Assembly: GCF_027604915.1 (NCBI RefSeq)
Contig: NZ_JAJAQC010000007.1
Span: 62,001 to 126,000, forward strand
DNA: 64,000 nucleotides
Direction: 5' to 3'
Origin: Streptomonospora mangrovi
Lineage (GTDB): Bacteria; Actinomycetota; Actinomycetes; Streptosporangiales; Streptosporangiaceae
Of this stretch, positions 16,961 through 26,572 are shown one piece after another. The position numbers were made by a program, and so were the translations under genes. Position 1 is the stretch's first letter. Each line of letters begins with the position of its first letter. The notes under the pieces are model-generated. The model did not search any database. It was not told where the DNA came from and saw only the letters and a program-made list of their open reading frames with translations.

Positions 16961-18283
16961 TCACCGCCCTTGACGCGCCTCGGGGGGCGGGGCGGTGGGG
17001 CGGGTGAAGTGGCGGGCTCCCGGGGCCAGGGCGGCGGCGGCAGGGGCGGCGAAGCACACGGCCGCGCAGACCGCCAGGACCGCCGCCGTGCCGAACGCGT
17101 CGGCGGCCGGGGCGATGAGCGCCAAGCCCACCGGGGCCAGGCCGTAGGAGAACAGGAAGTCCAGCGACGACACCCGCGCCAGCTTCGACGGCTCCACCTC
17201 CCGCTGCGCCGCCGTGAACCACGGGACGTTGAACAGTTCGATCCCCACCCCCGCCACCACGTAGGCGGCGATCACCACGGCCGGGTGGACCGCGAAGAGC
17301 AGGCTCAGCGGCGCGAACCCGTACAGGGCCAGCCCGGCCAGCGCGGCCCAGCCCGCCGAAGGCGGGCGCAGCCGGGCGATGAGCACGGCGCCCGCCAGCG
17401 CCCCGGCGGTGTAGGCGGTCAGCGCGCCCGCCAGGACGGCCTCGCCGCCGAAGCCGTCGCGGCTGACCACGGGCAGCAGGACGCCGGTGGCCGAGTAGCC
17501 CGTGGCGATCACCGCCGTCAGCGCGCCCAGCCCGGACACGAACCACGGGTGCCGGCGGGCTTCGCGCAGCCCCTCGGCGAGGTCGGCGAGCAGCCGGAAC
17601 CGGCCCGAGGCAGGACCCGAAGCCGGTGCGGCACCGGGTGCCGCCGCCGACGGCCCGGCCGCGGGCGCCGCCGCGCCGCGCGGCGGCAGCAGCGCGGCCA
17701 CCGCCCACAGCACGGCGGTGCCCGCCAGCAGCGCCCCGGTGCCCAGCACGGTGGACGCCAGCGCGGTGGCGCCCGGCGCGACCAGGGTGGTGACCCGCAC
17801 CGACAACGTCAGGGCGGCGTTGGCCTCCTGGCGGCGCGGCTCGGCCACCACCTCGGCGGTCAGCGCCTGGAACGCCGGTCGGCACGCGCCCTGCCCCGCG
17901 CCGACCACCGCCGCTGCCGCCGCCATCAGCACCGCCGACTCCGCCGCGCCCACGGCCACCAGCGGCGACGCACCGGCGGCGGCCAGGCCCGACCAGAGAA
18001 CCACCCCCCGGCGGGACCGCCGGTCGGCCAGCGCACCGGCGATCGGCACCGCCGCCAGGAACCCGGCCGTGCGCGCGGCCAGGGCGGCGCCCAGACCGGC
18101 GGCCGTGAGGGTCCCCTCCAGCACGGCGAGCCCCAGGATGAAGGGCAGGGCCCACGTGGCCAGGCCCGATGCGGTGCTCCCGGCCCACAGCCGCAGGAAC
18201 GCGGGGTCACCCAGGAGCCGCCGCCCGGTCGGTGCGCTCGGCGCGGCGGCGGGCTGGGGGTCGGCGGACGGCTCGGCGGGCAC
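16961..18283 (-). CDS. MFS transporter (EntS/MFS_3-like)
   Basis: The 440-residue protein has about twelve membrane helices with the MFS motif GALADRRSRRGVV in the loop after helix 2. The N-terminal pattern (RRLLGDPAFLRLWAGSTASGLATW) is that of the MFS_3/EntS exporter group. It is the last gene of a set starting with an ABC importer behind a Zur-type box, so it may export the metallophore that the importer recovers, or a related compound. GTG 18281-18283 follows GAGGAG. A 26-bp palindrome lies just upstream of its start, between it and the binding-protein gene. Confidence 0.82.
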   Translation of the reverse strand: MPAEPSADPQPAAAPSAPTGRRLLGDPAFLRLWAGSTASGLATWALPFILGLAVLEGTLTAAGLGAALAARTAGFLAAVPIAGALADRRSRRGVVLWSGLAAAGASPLVAVGAAESAVLMAAAAAVVGAGQGACRPAFQALTAEVVAEPRRQEANAALTLSVRVTTLVAPGATALASTVLGTGALLAGTAVLWAVAALLPPRGAAAPAAGPSAAAPGAAPASGPASGRFRLLADLAEGLREARRHPWFVSGLGALTAVIATGYSATGVLLPVVSRDGFGGEAVLAGALTAYTAGALAGAVLIARLRPPSAGWAALAGLALYGFAPLSLLFAVHPAVVIAAYVVAGVGIELFNVPWFTAAQREVEPSKLARVSSLDFLFSYGLAPVGLALIAPAADAFGTAAVLAVCAAVCFAAPAAAALAPGARHFTRPTAPPPEARQGR

Positions 18284-18326
18284 GGGACTCCTCGGCGGGT
18301 GGTGCTGGTGACTGGCGTTGCCGGGC

Positions 18327-18352
18327 GGTGCCGGTCGGTACCGACCGGCACC
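18327..18352. promoter_or_regulatory. perfect 26-bp palindrome between binding protein and MFS genes
   Basis: The two 13-base arms (GGTGCCGGTCGGT and its complement) meet without a loop. It lies 8 bases after the binding-protein stop and 43 bases before the MFS start. It could attenuate transcription or stabilise the upstream part of the messenger. No AT-rich tail is present. Confidence 0.6.
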
Positions 18353-18360
18353 CTCCGCAC

Positions 18361-19386
18361 CTACTCGGTCCGCAGGTCGCGCAGGTACTCGGCGAACTTC
18401 TCCAAACCGTCGACGTTGCGCGGGCCGGAGATGCCTTCGTTGTAGTCCAGCACGAAGAAGTTGTCCTCTTGCACGGCGGGCAGCTCGGCCGTGGCGGGTG
18501 AGGACTTCAAGAACTCGATCTTCTCCTCGGCGGGCTGGTCGCCGTAGTCCAGGATGATGATCACCTCGGGCTCGGCCTCCACCACGGCCTCCCAGCCGAC
18601 CTGGGTCCAGCGCTCGTCGAGGTCGTGGAAGACGTTGCGGCCCCCGGCGAAGCGGATGATGTCGTTGGGCGGCACCTGCGCGGCCGCCGTGAACGGCTGG
18701 TCGGTGCCGGAGTCGTAGAGGAAGACCGGCACGGGGTCGCCCTCGGGCACGTCCTCCCGCACCCGGTCGACCCGCTCGCGCAGGTCGGCCACCACCTCGG
18801 CCGCGCGGTCCTCGACGCCGAAGATCGCGCCCAGCCGCTCCAGGTCGGTGTAGAGGCCCTCGAACGGGGCGACCCGCTCGGGGTGGCCGGGGTAGTTGTA
18901 GCAGGACTCGGTGTGCATGAAGCTCTGGATGCCCAGGTCGTCCAGGATCTCCGGCGTGATGCCGCGCTCGTCGCTGAAGCCGGAGTTCCAGCCCGCGACG
19001 ACGAGGTCGGCGCGGGCGTCCACCACGAGTTCGCGGTTGAGCAGGTCGTCGCCGAGGAACTCGACCCGCTCGTAGTCCTCGGCCCAGGGCGACTCCGACA
19101 CCGGCGGGTTGGCCGGGGGCATCACGTAGCCGTGCACCTGGTCGGCGAGCCCCAGCGCGAACAGCTTGTCGGCGCTGCCGCCCTCGTAGGCCACCGCCCG
19201 CTGGGGCGTGGTGTAGGTGACCTCCTCGCCGCAGCGCCGGACCGTGACCGTGCGGGCGTCCTCGGCGCCGTCCTCGACCTGGGCGCCGCAGCCGGCGGCC
19301 GTGGCGGCCACGGCCAGCGCGCCGGCCGCCGTGCGCAGGGCGAGGGAGCGGCGCGCGGGCGGCGCCGGGTGGGTGTGCGGTCTCAT
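18361..19386 (-). CDS. metallophore ABC transporter, substrate-binding lipoprotein
   Basis: The 341-residue protein is of the FecB/FepB type. It has an Arg-containing signal peptide and a lipid-attachment Cys at about residue 33 (AAGC). The PBP domain begins with TVRRCGEEVTYTTPQRAVAYEGGSADKLFALG in pieces and continues with DLVVAGWNSGFS and EPEVIIILDYGD. It captures a metal chelate outside the membrane and delivers it to the permease at 20318. The family is usually annotated as iron-siderophore, but the Zur-like box at 21459 makes a zinc chelate at least as likely. GGAAAGG lies before the ATG. Confidence 0.85.
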   Translation of the reverse strand: MRPHTHPAPPARRSLALRTAAGALAVAATAAGCGAQVEDGAEDARTVTVRRCGEEVTYTTPQRAVAYEGGSADKLFALGLADQVHGYVMPPANPPVSESPWAEDYERVEFLGDDLLNRELVVDARADLVVAGWNSGFSDERGITPEILDDLGIQSFMHTESCYNYPGHPERVAPFEGLYTDLERLGAIFGVEDRAAEVVADLRERVDRVREDVPEGDPVPVFLYDSGTDQPFTAAAQVPPNDIIRFAGGRNVFHDLDERWTQVGWEAVVEAEPEVIIILDYGDQPAEEKIEFLKSSPATAELPAVQEDNFFVLDYNEGISGPRNVDGLEKFAEYLRDLRTE

Positions 19387-19550
19387 GGGGGTGCCTTTCC
19401 AACGGGGGTGCGGGGATCGGTGCGGTGGGGGGTTGGGGGGCGGGCGACGGTGGGGGTTAGGGGCGGGAGCGGCGGGGGCCGGACGGTGCGGGCCGGACGA
19501 CGCAGACCGGACGGTGGGCGGCGCTGAGGGGCGGCTCCGGCGGCGGACCT

Positions 19551-20321
19551 TCAGGTGCCCACGGTGTAGAGCAGTTGCGGCGCGCCGGTGCGCGGGTGGG
19601 CCACCACCTCGGCGTCCACGCCGAAGACCTGCTTCACCAGGGGCGGGGTGAGGATGTCGGCGGGTGTCCCGGCGGCGACGAGCCGCCCCTGTTCCAGGAC
19701 GCCGATGCGGTCGCACACCGCCGCCGCGAGGTTGAGGTCGTGCAGCACCAGCAGCACGGTCAGCCCGGTGGAGCGCAGCAGCGACAGCAGCCCCACCTGG
19801 TGGCGGACGTCGAGGTGGTTGGTTGGCTCGTCCAGCACCAGCACCTGGGGCTCCTGCACCAGGCACCGGGCCACCAGCACCCGCTGGCGCTCACCGCCGG
19901 AGAGGGTGAGCACGCCCCGGTCGGCCAGGTGGGCGACGTCCATGCGCTCCATGGCGTCGCGGCACAGCTCGCGTTCGCGCGCGCTGAGCGGGGCGTTGCC
20001 GCGCAGGTGGGGGGTGCGGCCCAGGGCGACGGTCTCGGCCACGGTGAAGTCGAGTTCGCCGCTGTTCTCCTGGGTGAGCGCCGCGACGGAGCGGGCGCCG
20101 GCGCGCAGGCTGAGCGAGGTGATATCGGTGCCGTCCAGCCAGACCGTGCCGCGCGTGGGCCGCAGCGCGCGGTAGACGCAGCGCAGCGCCGTGGACTTGC
20201 CCGAGCCGTTGGGGCCGACCAGGCCGACCACGCTGCCGTCGGGCACGTGCAGGGAGAGGTCCCGCACCAGGGCGCGTCCGGCGGCCTTCACCGTGACGCC
20301 GTCGAGTCGCAGGTCCATCAT
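19551..20321 (-). CDS. metallophore ABC transporter, ATP-binding protein
   Basis: The 256-residue ATPase is of the FepC/FhuC type. It has Walker A GPNGSGKST, signature [13 protein letters not shown], Walker B VLVLDEPTNHLD and the switch His in VLHDLNLA. It powers uptake through the FecCD permease. Its ATG overlaps the permease stop by four bases (ATGA at 20318-20321), which indicates translational coupling. The order permease, ATPase, binding protein, MFS reads leftwards from the Zur box. Confidence 0.92.
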   Translation of the reverse strand: MMDLRLDGVTVKAAGRALVRDLSLHVPDGSVVGLVGPNGSGKSTALRCVYRALRPTRGTVWLDGTDITSLSLRAGARSVAALTQENSGELDFTVAETVALGRTPHLRGNAPLSARERELCRDAMERMDVAHLADRGVLTLSGGERQRVLVARCLVQEPQVLVLDEPTNHLDVRHQVGLLSLLRSTGLTVLLVLHDLNLAAAVCDRIGVLEQGRLVAAGTPADILTPPLVKQVFGVDAEVVAHPRTGAPQLLYTVGT

Positions 20322-21436
20322 CGGCTCCCGAACAGGTAGCCCCGGCGGCGCAGCAGCACGACGAACACCGGCACCCCCACCAGGGCGGTGATGGTGCCCA
20401 GCGGGAGTTCGCGCGGGGCGGCCAGGCCGCGCGCGGCGAGGTCGGCCCAGACCATGAACACCGCGCCGACCAGCGGCGCCACGGTCAGCACGCGGCGGTG
20501 CCCGGCACCGACGAGGATGCGCACCACGTGGGGCACGACCAGGCCGACGAACCCGACGGCGCCGCTGACGGCGACCATGGCGCCGGTCATCAGGGCGGTC
20601 AGCCCGAACAGCACCCGGCGCAGCCGCGTGGCGTTCACGCCCAGCGAGGCGGCGGACTCGTCGCCCAGCGCGAGCGCGTCGAGCGGGCGGCCCAGCGCGC
20701 GCAGCGCGAGGGCTCCGGCGACCACGGTGGCGGCGACCGGCGGCAGCACCCCCCAGGTGGCGGCACCGAACCCGCCCATCGACCAGAACAGCACGGCGCT
20801 GGTGGCCTCGCCGCTGGGGGTGAAGTAGATGACCGTGCTCATGACCGCCTGGAACCCGAACGACAGCGCCACGCCGGTGAGGACCAGGCGCAGCGGCGTG
20901 GTGCCCAGCGGGGAGCGGGCGAGCAGGTGGACGAGCAGGGTGGCGGCCAGCGCGCCGGTGAAGGCGCCCGCCGACACCGCGTAGACGCCCAGCGCGCTCA
21001 GCAGGCCGAAGGCGCCGACGGCGACCGCGCCCACCGACGCGCCGGAGGACACTCCCAGCACGTAGGGGTCGGCGAGCGGGTTGCGCACCATGGCCTGCAC
21101 GGCGACGCCCACCGCGCCCAGTCCGGCGCCCACCACGGCGGCCAGCAGCACGCGCGGGGTGCGCAACTGCCAGACGATCTGGTACTGCGGGACCTCGTCG
21201 GCGCGGATGGACCCGCCGGTCAGGCCCGCCCACAGGTAGCGCAGGGTGTCGGCCGGCGCGACCCCGGCCGAGCCCAGCCCGATGGCGAGCAGGATCGAGG
21301 CCGCCAGCAGCGGCACCAGCACGGCGGTTGCGGCCGGCGCGCCGAGGCGGCGCGGCGGGCGCGCGGCCCCGGGGTCGGCGGATCCGCCCGGCGCCGCGTG
21401 GACGGGGGCGCCGGGCGGCGCACCGGTGGTTGGCAC
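20318..21436 (-). CDS. metallophore ABC transporter, FecCD-type permease
   Basis: The 372-residue membrane protein is of the FecCD/BtuC family with about ten helices. Typical segments are RTPRVLLAAVVGAGLGAVGVAVQA, NPLADPYVLGVSSGA and GLVVPHVVR. A single permease gene implies a homodimer. GTG 21434-21436 has GAAGGG upstream, and the Zur-like palindrome ends 23 bases before the start, in the promoter or leader. The first 30 residues are a Pro/Ala-rich cytoplasmic tail. Confidence 0.9.
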   Translation of the reverse strand: MPTTGAPPGAPVHAAPGGSADPGAARPPRRLGAPAATAVLVPLLAASILLAIGLGSAGVAPADTLRYLWAGLTGGSIRADEVPQYQIVWQLRTPRVLLAAVVGAGLGAVGVAVQAMVRNPLADPYVLGVSSGASVGAVAVGAFGLLSALGVYAVSAGAFTGALAATLLVHLLARSPLGTTPLRLVLTGVALSFGFQAVMSTVIYFTPSGEATSAVLFWSMGGFGAATWGVLPPVAATVVAGALALRALGRPLDALALGDESAASLGVNATRLRRVLFGLTALMTGAMVAVSGAVGFVGLVVPHVVRILVGAGHRRVLTVAPLVGAVFMVWADLAARGLAAPRELPLGTITALVGVPVFVVLLRRRGYLFGSR

Positions 21437-21458
21437 GGGGACCGCCCTTCACATGGGA

Positions 21459-21475
21459 ATGAAAACGGTTTTCAT
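21459..21475 (-). promoter_or_regulatory. Zur-type box of the metallophore importer
   Basis: A perfect inverted repeat with arms ATGAAAAC and GTTTTCAT around a single G. Its core TGAAAACGGTT(T/A)TC is the same as that upstream of the zinc-independent ribosomal protein operon (50007-50030). The actinobacterial iron (IdeR/DmdR) box has the different pattern TTAGGTTAGGCT, so zinc rather than iron control is favoured. It lies 23-39 bases upstream of the permease start. Confidence 0.8.
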
Positions 21476-21531
21476 CCCAATGATCCGGTTTTGCGGTGCT
21501 CTGCGCAACCCGAGGCCGGTGGGGCTGTCCC

Positions 21532-23964
21532 TCAGCGACCCTCAGCCTGGGGCGGAGGGGCGTCGGCCGGGGTCTGGGTCCCGGGGTCGGGGTCGGGATC
21601 GGGGTCGGGCTCCACGAACTCCAGGTCGTGGCCGGGTTCCTCCGCCCAGCGGTCGGGCGGGGTGCCGACGGTGAGGGCGCGCCGGGAGCCGCCGCCCAGG
21701 TCCTCGGCCGAGACGGTGATGACGCCGTTGGCGTCGACGTCGAAGGCGACCTCGATCCGCGGCACGCCGCGCGGGGCCGGCGGCAGGCCGGTGAGGTGGA
21801 AGGCGGTCAGCCGCTCGTTGTCCCGCGCGGCCTCGCGCTCGCCCTGGAAGACGCGCACGCGCACCCGCTCCTGGTCGTCCTCGGTGGTCGTGAAGGTCGC
21901 CGACCGCTTGGTCGGGATGGTGGTGTTCCGCTCGATGACCTTGGTGAACACCCCGCCCCTGGTCTCGACGCCCAGCGACATCGGGGCGACGTCCAGCAGC
22001 AGGAAGTGCCTGACCTCGCCCTTGAGGACGCCGGCCGCGAGCGCGGCGCCCACGGCCACGGCCTCGTCGGGGTGGACCGCCCGGACCGGTTCCGCGCCGG
22101 TCAACTCCCGGACCAGGTCGGCGACCGCCGGCATGCGGGTGGCGCCGCCCACGAGCACCACGCGGTCGATGTCGCCCGGCCGGCATTCGGCGTCGGCCAG
22201 GGTCCGGTGGACCGCGTCCCTGGTCCGGTCCAGGAGGTGGGCGGTCAGCCGCTGGAACTCCGCGCGGGTCAGCCGGTCGTGCAGATGCAGCGGGCCGTCG
22301 GCCGAGGCGGCGATGTAGGGCAGGTGGACGGCGGCCTCACCGGCGCCGGACAGGTCGATCCTGGCCTGCTCGGCGGCCTCGCGCAGCCGCTCCAGCGCCG
22401 TCGCGTCCGCTGACAGGTCTACGCCCGTGCGCGCCGCGAACCACTCCACCAGCCGGTCCACGACCGCCCGGTCCCAGTCGTCGCCGCCGAGCCGGGGGTC
22501 GCCGCCGACGGCCCTGACCGCGACCACGCCGTCGCCGACCTCGACCACCGCCGCGCTGAAGGAGCCGGCGCCGAGGTCGTAGACGAGGACGGTGGCCTCG
22601 TCCTCCTGCACCAGGTGGTAGGCCAGCGCCGCCGCCGTGGGCTCGTTGACGACGCGCAGGACGCTGAGGCCCGCCATCGCGCCCGCCTCCGCGACGGCGC
22701 GGCGCTGGGCGTCGCTGAAGCAGGCCGGGACGGTGATGACCGCGTCGGCGACCTCCTCCCCCAGGTAGGACTCCGCGTCGCGCTTGACCTTGCGCAGGAC
22801 CAGCGCGCTGACGCGCCGGGCGTCGAACACGGCGCCGTTGCGGCCGGCCGTCCAGCCGGCGCCCATGCGGCGCTTGGCCGAGCGGACGGTCCGCTCGGCG
22901 TTGGCGACCGCCTGCCGCCGGGCGGCCTCGCCCACGAGCGCCTCGCCGTCGCCGGCGAAGACGACCACCGAGGGGGTCGTCCGCGCCCCCTCGGCACTGG
23001 GGATGACCTCGGGCTCGCCGCCCACCATGGCCGCCGCACACGTGTGCGCCGTGCCGAGGTCGATGCCCAGCGCCCTGGACCCGCTCGGCCGCCCGCCGCT
23101 TCGGCCGCGCCCGCCGGGCTCGGCGCCGGGGGCGGTGCGGGCGCGGGCGCCGGCGCGAGCGTCCGTCCGGGCCTCGCGCAGCCGTCCGGCGACCTCCCGG
23201 GCCGTGCGGGGCCGCCGGTCGGGGTCCTTGGCGAGCAGGTCGGCCACCACGCGGGCGAGCGGCTCGGGGACCTCGGCGGCAGGCAGCGGCGGCGGCGCCT
23301 TGCTCAGGTGGCCGTGGATGACGGCGGGCGTGTCCCCGGTGAACGGCGGCCGCAGGGCCAGCAGCGCGTAGAGGGTGCAGCCGAGGGCGTAGAGGTCGGT
23401 GCGGGCGTCCACCGGCCGCGCGTCGAACTGCTCGGGCGCCATGTAGTGCAGGCTGCCGATCGCGCCCCGGGTCAGGCCGTGGGTGGCGTCGTCCAGCCAC
23501 GCGATGCCGAAGTCGCAAATCTTCACCCGCCCGCCGGAGGTCCAGAACAGGTTGGCGGGCTTGACGTCGCGGTGCACCACACCGGCCTCGTGGGCGGCCG
23601 CCAGCCCCTCGGCCACCTGGACGCCGATGTCCACGACCTCCTCGGCGGCCAGGCCCGATGTGCGCCGCTCCAGCACCCGGTGCAGGTCCTCCCCCTCCAG
23701 CAGCTCCAGCACCAGGTAGGCGCGCCCGTCGTGGCTGCCGGTGTCATACACCCGGGCGATCGCGGGGTGGTCCAGGCGGGCGGCGGCCCGACCCTCGCGG
23801 CGCAGCCGGGCCGCCACGTCCCCCGAGGCGTGGTCGAGCACCAGCTTGACCGCCACCACGCGATCCAGGGCGAGGTCCCGGGCCCGCCACACCTGCCCCA
23901 TGCCGCCGCGGCCGAGCCCGGCCTCCAGTCGGTACCGGCCGTTCAGCACGGTCCCCTGCCGCAT
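21532..23964 (-). CDS. Ser/Thr protein kinase fused to an Hsp70 (DnaK-like) chaperone
   Basis: The 810-residue protein has two complete parts. Residues 1-265 are a Hanks-type kinase: P-loop GRGGMGQVW (18-26), Lys40, catalytic HRDVKPAN (131-138), DFG 151-153, APE 176-178. After a basic Gly/Arg linker (266-297), residues 298 onward are Hsp70: [30 protein letters not shown] (normally DLGGGTFD), [10 protein letters not shown], then the beta substrate-binding domain ([13 protein letters not shown] to [12 protein letters not shown]). The helical lid is absent; the end is an Asp/Pro-rich tail. No membrane helix or PASTA domain exists. It could phosphorylate clients or itself in response to unfolded protein. 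Confidence 0.88.
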   Translation of the reverse strand: MRQGTVLNGRYRLEAGLGRGGMGQVWRARDLALDRVVAVKLVLDHASGDVAARLRREGRAAARLDHPAIARVYDTGSHDGRAYLVLELLEGEDLHRVLERRTSGLAAEEVVDIGVQVAEGLAAAHEAGVVHRDVKPANLFWTSGGRVKICDFGIAWLDDATHGLTRGAIGSLHYMAPEQFDARPVDARTDLYALGCTLYALLALRPPFTGDTPAVIHGHLSKAPPPLPAAEVPEPLARVVADLLAKDPDRRPRTAREVAGRLREARTDARAGARARTAPGAEPGGRGRSGGRPSGSRALGIDLGTAHTCAAAMVGGEPEVIPSAEGARTTPSVVVFAGDGEALVGEAARRQAVANAERTVRSAKRRMGAGWTAGRNGAVFDARRVSALVLRKVKRDAESYLGEEVADAVITVPACFSDAQRRAVAEAGAMAGLSVLRVVNEPTAAALAYHLVQEDEATVLVYDLGAGSFSAAVVEVGDGVVAVRAVGGDPRLGGDDWDRAVVDRLVEWFAARTGVDLSADATALERLREAAEQARIDLSGAGEAAVHLPYIAASADGPLHLHDRLTRAEFQRLTAHLLDRTRDAVHRTLADAECRPGDIDRVVLVGGATRMPAVADLVRELTGAEPVRAVHPDEAVAVGAALAAGVLKGEVRHFLLLDVAPMSLGVETRGGVFTKVIERNTTIPTKRSATFTTTEDDQERVRVRVFQGEREAARDNERLTAFHLTGLPPAPRGVPRIEVAFDVDANGVITVSAEDLGGGSRRALTVGTPPDRWAEEPGHDLEFVEPDPDPDPDPGTQTPADAPPPQAEGR

Positions 23965-24063
23965 GTCCCCACCGCCTCGCCCCGGCGCCCGACCGCCCTG
24001 CGGCCGACCGCGAAGTCCCGTGCGGCAAGGGTCCCAGACGCCCGCCCCGGCGCGCTCCCCCGG

Positions 24064-24093
24064 CCGGGCCGGGGCGGCGCCCGGCCGGCCCGG
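24064..24093 (-). terminator. hairpin behind the UvrA-like gene
   Basis: Arms CCGGGCCGG and CCGGCCCGG flank a 12-base loop, 15 bases beyond the UvrA-like stop codon. It is a plausible terminator for leftward transcription before the kinase-Hsp70 gene, in an otherwise featureless 143-base gap. Confidence 0.5.
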
Positions 24094-24107
24094 CGGGGCG
24101 CCGCCGC

Positions 24108-26390
24108 TCAGTCCCGCTGCGGCACGCCCAGGAAGCGGCGCAGGTGGTCGGCGGTGTGGGTGGCGGCGGTGGCGGCCATGTCCTGGGGGGTGCCCTCGAA
24201 GACGACCGTGCCGCCGTCGCGGCCGGCCTCGGGGCCGATGTCGATGACCCAGTCGGCGGCGGCGACCACGGCCGGGTTGTGCTCGATCACCACCAGGGTC
24301 GACCCCGCCTCCACCAACCGGTCCAGCAGGTCCAGCAGCCGCTCGACGTCGGCGATGTGCAGCCCGGTCGTGGGCTCGTCCAGGACGATGGTGCGGTGGG
24401 GTCCGCCGAGTTCGGCGGCGAGCTTCAGCCGCTGCCGCTCGCCGCCCGACAGGCTGGTGAGGGACTGCCCGAGGGTGACGTAGCCCAGGCCGACGTCGCT
24501 GAGGCGGGTGAGCACGGCGCGGATGGCGGGCTGCTCGAAGAAGCCGAGGGCATCGGTGACGCTCATCTCGAACACGTCGGCGATGCTGCGCCCGGCCACG
24601 GTGTGGGACCGCGCCTCGGGGGTGAACCGCCGCCCGCCGCACACCTCGCACGGGGTGACCACGCCGTCCATGAAGGCGAGGTCGGTGTAGACCGCCCCGC
24701 TGCCCTCGCACGCCGGGCAGCCGCCGGCGGAGTTGGGGGTGAAGAGCTTCGCGGGCTGCCCGGTGGCCTTGGCGAACACGTCGCGGACCAGGTCGAGCAG
24801 GCCGGTGAACGTGGCCGGGCTGGAGCGCCGCGACCCCCGGATCGGGCGCTGGTCCACCAGCACCGCGTCGGGGTCGGCCGCGGGCAGGCTGCCCATGACC
24901 AGGCTGCTTTTGCCGGACCCGGCGACACCGGTGACGGCCGTCATGACCCCGCGCGGGAACCGGGTGCTGACGTGCTTGAGGTTGTGGGTGGTGGCGTCGG
25001 TGACGGCGGTCCACCCGGTGGGTTCGCGCGGGGTCCGGGTGCGGGGGCGCAGGCCGCGCAGGCCCCGGCCCGTGGGGGTGTCGGCGGCGGCCAGGCCGGC
25101 GAAGTCCCCCTGGTAGACGACCTGGCCGCCGGCCGCGCCGGCACCCGGTCCCAGGTCGATGACGTGGTCGGCCATCGCCATGATGTCGGGGTCGTGCTCC
25201 ACGACGAGCACGGTGTTGCCCCGGTCCCGCAACTCCAGCAGCGTCTCCCCCAGAGCCTGGACGTCGCGCGGGTGCAGGCCCACGGTCGGTTCGTCGAAGA
25301 CGTAGAGCATGTCGGCGAGCGCGCTGCCCAGGTGGCGCACGGTCTTGACGCGCTGCGCCTCGCCGCCGGAGAGGGTGGAGGTGGCGCGGTCGAGGCTGAG
25401 GTAGCCCAGCCCCAGCCGCGTCATGCGGTCGAGACCGGCGCGCAGGCTCGCCACGAGCGGGGCGACCTCAGGGCGGTCGATGCGCGCGATCTCGCGGGCC
25501 AGGTCGCTGACCTGCATGGCGTTGTGGTCGGCGATGGACAGGCCGTTGATCCGGCTGGCGCGCACCGCCGCGGCGAGCCGGGTGCCGCCGCAGTCGGGGC
25601 AGGGCCGCCGGGCGACGATGCGCTCGAACGCGGCGCGCTGGGCGCCCTTGAAGGACGCCGGTTCGCGTCGCAGGTAGATGCGGTTGAACCGGGTGACCAG
25701 CCCTTCGTAGGCGGTGCCCACGGCGTCCATGCCGGCGGGCGGGGTGAGTTGGCCGGCGGGGGCGTGCAGGAGGATGTGCCGCTCCTCGGGGGTGTAGTCG
25801 CCCACCTTCTTGTCGGGGTCGAAGAACCCGGACCTGGCGTAGGCCTTCCACAGCCAGGTGCCGGGCTTGAAGGTGGGGAAGGTGATGGCCCCCTGGTTGA
25901 GGGAGCGGGTGTCGTCGACGAGTTCGGTCTCCACCGCGACGGCCGCCACGCCCAGGCCCTCGCAGACGGGGCACATGCCCGCCGGGTCGTTGAAGCCGTA
26001 GGCGTGGGAGTACCCCGCCGAGGGCTCGCCGATGCGGGAGAACAGCAGCCGCAGGCGGGCGCCGATGTCGCTGATGGTGCCCACGGTGGAGCGCGGCCCG
26101 CCGGTCAGGCGCCGCTGGTCGACCACGATCACCGCGGAGAGGTTCTCCAGGGAGTCGACGTCGGGGTGGGCGTAGCTCGGCAGCCGGGCCTGCTGGAACG
26201 CCGTGAACGTCTCGTTGAGCTGGCGGGCCGATTCGGCGGCGATCGTGTCGAACACCAGGGAGGACTTGCCCGACCCCGACACCCCCGTGACGACGACGAG
26301 CCGGCGCTTGGGGATGTCGAGGTCCACCCCCGTGAGGGAGTTCTGCCGCGCGCCCCGGACGCGGATCGGCTCGTGGCGGTCGTGGGACAT
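24108..26390 (-). CDS. UvrA-like ABC protein (class II excinuclease A paralogue)
   Basis: The 760-residue protein has two UvrA-type ABC halves: Walker [13 protein letters not shown] with signature [10 protein letters not shown], and [12 protein letters not shown] with [10 protein letters not shown]. CxxC zinc-finger pairs are present ([24 protein letters not shown]). It is about 200 residues shorter than housekeeping UvrA, as in class II proteins such as DrrC that lack the UvrB-binding region and are linked to resistance against DNA-binding drugs. It starts at an ATG behind GGAGG and is divergent from a TetR gene with a clear operator, consistent with drug-inducible expression. Confidence 0.88.
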   Translation of the reverse strand: MSHDRHEPIRVRGARQNSLTGVDLDIPKRRLVVVTGVSGSGKSSLVFDTIAAESARQLNETFTAFQQARLPSYAHPDVDSLENLSAVIVVDQRRLTGGPRSTVGTISDIGARLRLLFSRIGEPSAGYSHAYGFNDPAGMCPVCEGLGVAAVAVETELVDDTRSLNQGAITFPTFKPGTWLWKAYARSGFFDPDKKVGDYTPEERHILLHAPAGQLTPPAGMDAVGTAYEGLVTRFNRIYLRREPASFKGAQRAAFERIVARRPCPDCGGTRLAAAVRASRINGLSIADHNAMQVSDLAREIARIDRPEVAPLVASLRAGLDRMTRLGLGYLSLDRATSTLSGGEAQRVKTVRHLGSALADMLYVFDEPTVGLHPRDVQALGETLLELRDRGNTVLVVEHDPDIMAMADHVIDLGPGAGAAGGQVVYQGDFAGLAAADTPTGRGLRGLRPRTRTPREPTGWTAVTDATTHNLKHVSTRFPRGVMTAVTGVAGSGKSSLVMGSLPAADPDAVLVDQRPIRGSRRSSPATFTGLLDLVRDVFAKATGQPAKLFTPNSAGGCPACEGSGAVYTDLAFMDGVVTPCEVCGGRRFTPEARSHTVAGRSIADVFEMSVTDALGFFEQPAIRAVLTRLSDVGLGYVTLGQSLTSLSGGERQRLKLAAELGGPHRTIVLDEPTTGLHIADVERLLDLLDRLVEAGSTLVVIEHNPAVVAAADWVIDIGPEAGRDGGTVVFEGTPQDMAATAATHTADHLRRFLGVPQRD

Positions 26391-26518
26391 GGGGGCCTCC
26401 GTGGGCGGGAGCGGACAGCGGCGAACGGCACGGCGGCGGTCGGCGGCGGCGCGGGACCGCTCCGGCCGGCGTCGGACGGCGCCTGGGCTCGGACTCCCGC
26501 CACCATGCTCTACAACGA

Positions 26519-26535
26519 ACTCTACAACGTAGAGT
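26519..26535. promoter_or_regulatory. TetR operator between the UvrA-like and TetR genes
   Basis: Arms ACTCTAC and GTAGAGT flank AAC to make a perfect inverted repeat. Further half-sites lie on each side (CTCTACAACG at 26508-26517 and a GCAATGTAG half at about 26536-26544), giving an array of similar halves about a helical turn apart. It sits 38 bases before the TetR start. Confidence 0.78.
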
Positions 26536-26572
26536 GCAATGTAGGCTCGGAGCGTAGGGCACGGAGGTGGAG

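Noticed and set aside
16961-21475. Iron-siderophore transport under IdeR/DmdR control
   Set aside because: No TTAGGTTAGGCT-type iron box is present; the palindrome at 21459 is Zur-like and matches the ribosomal operon.
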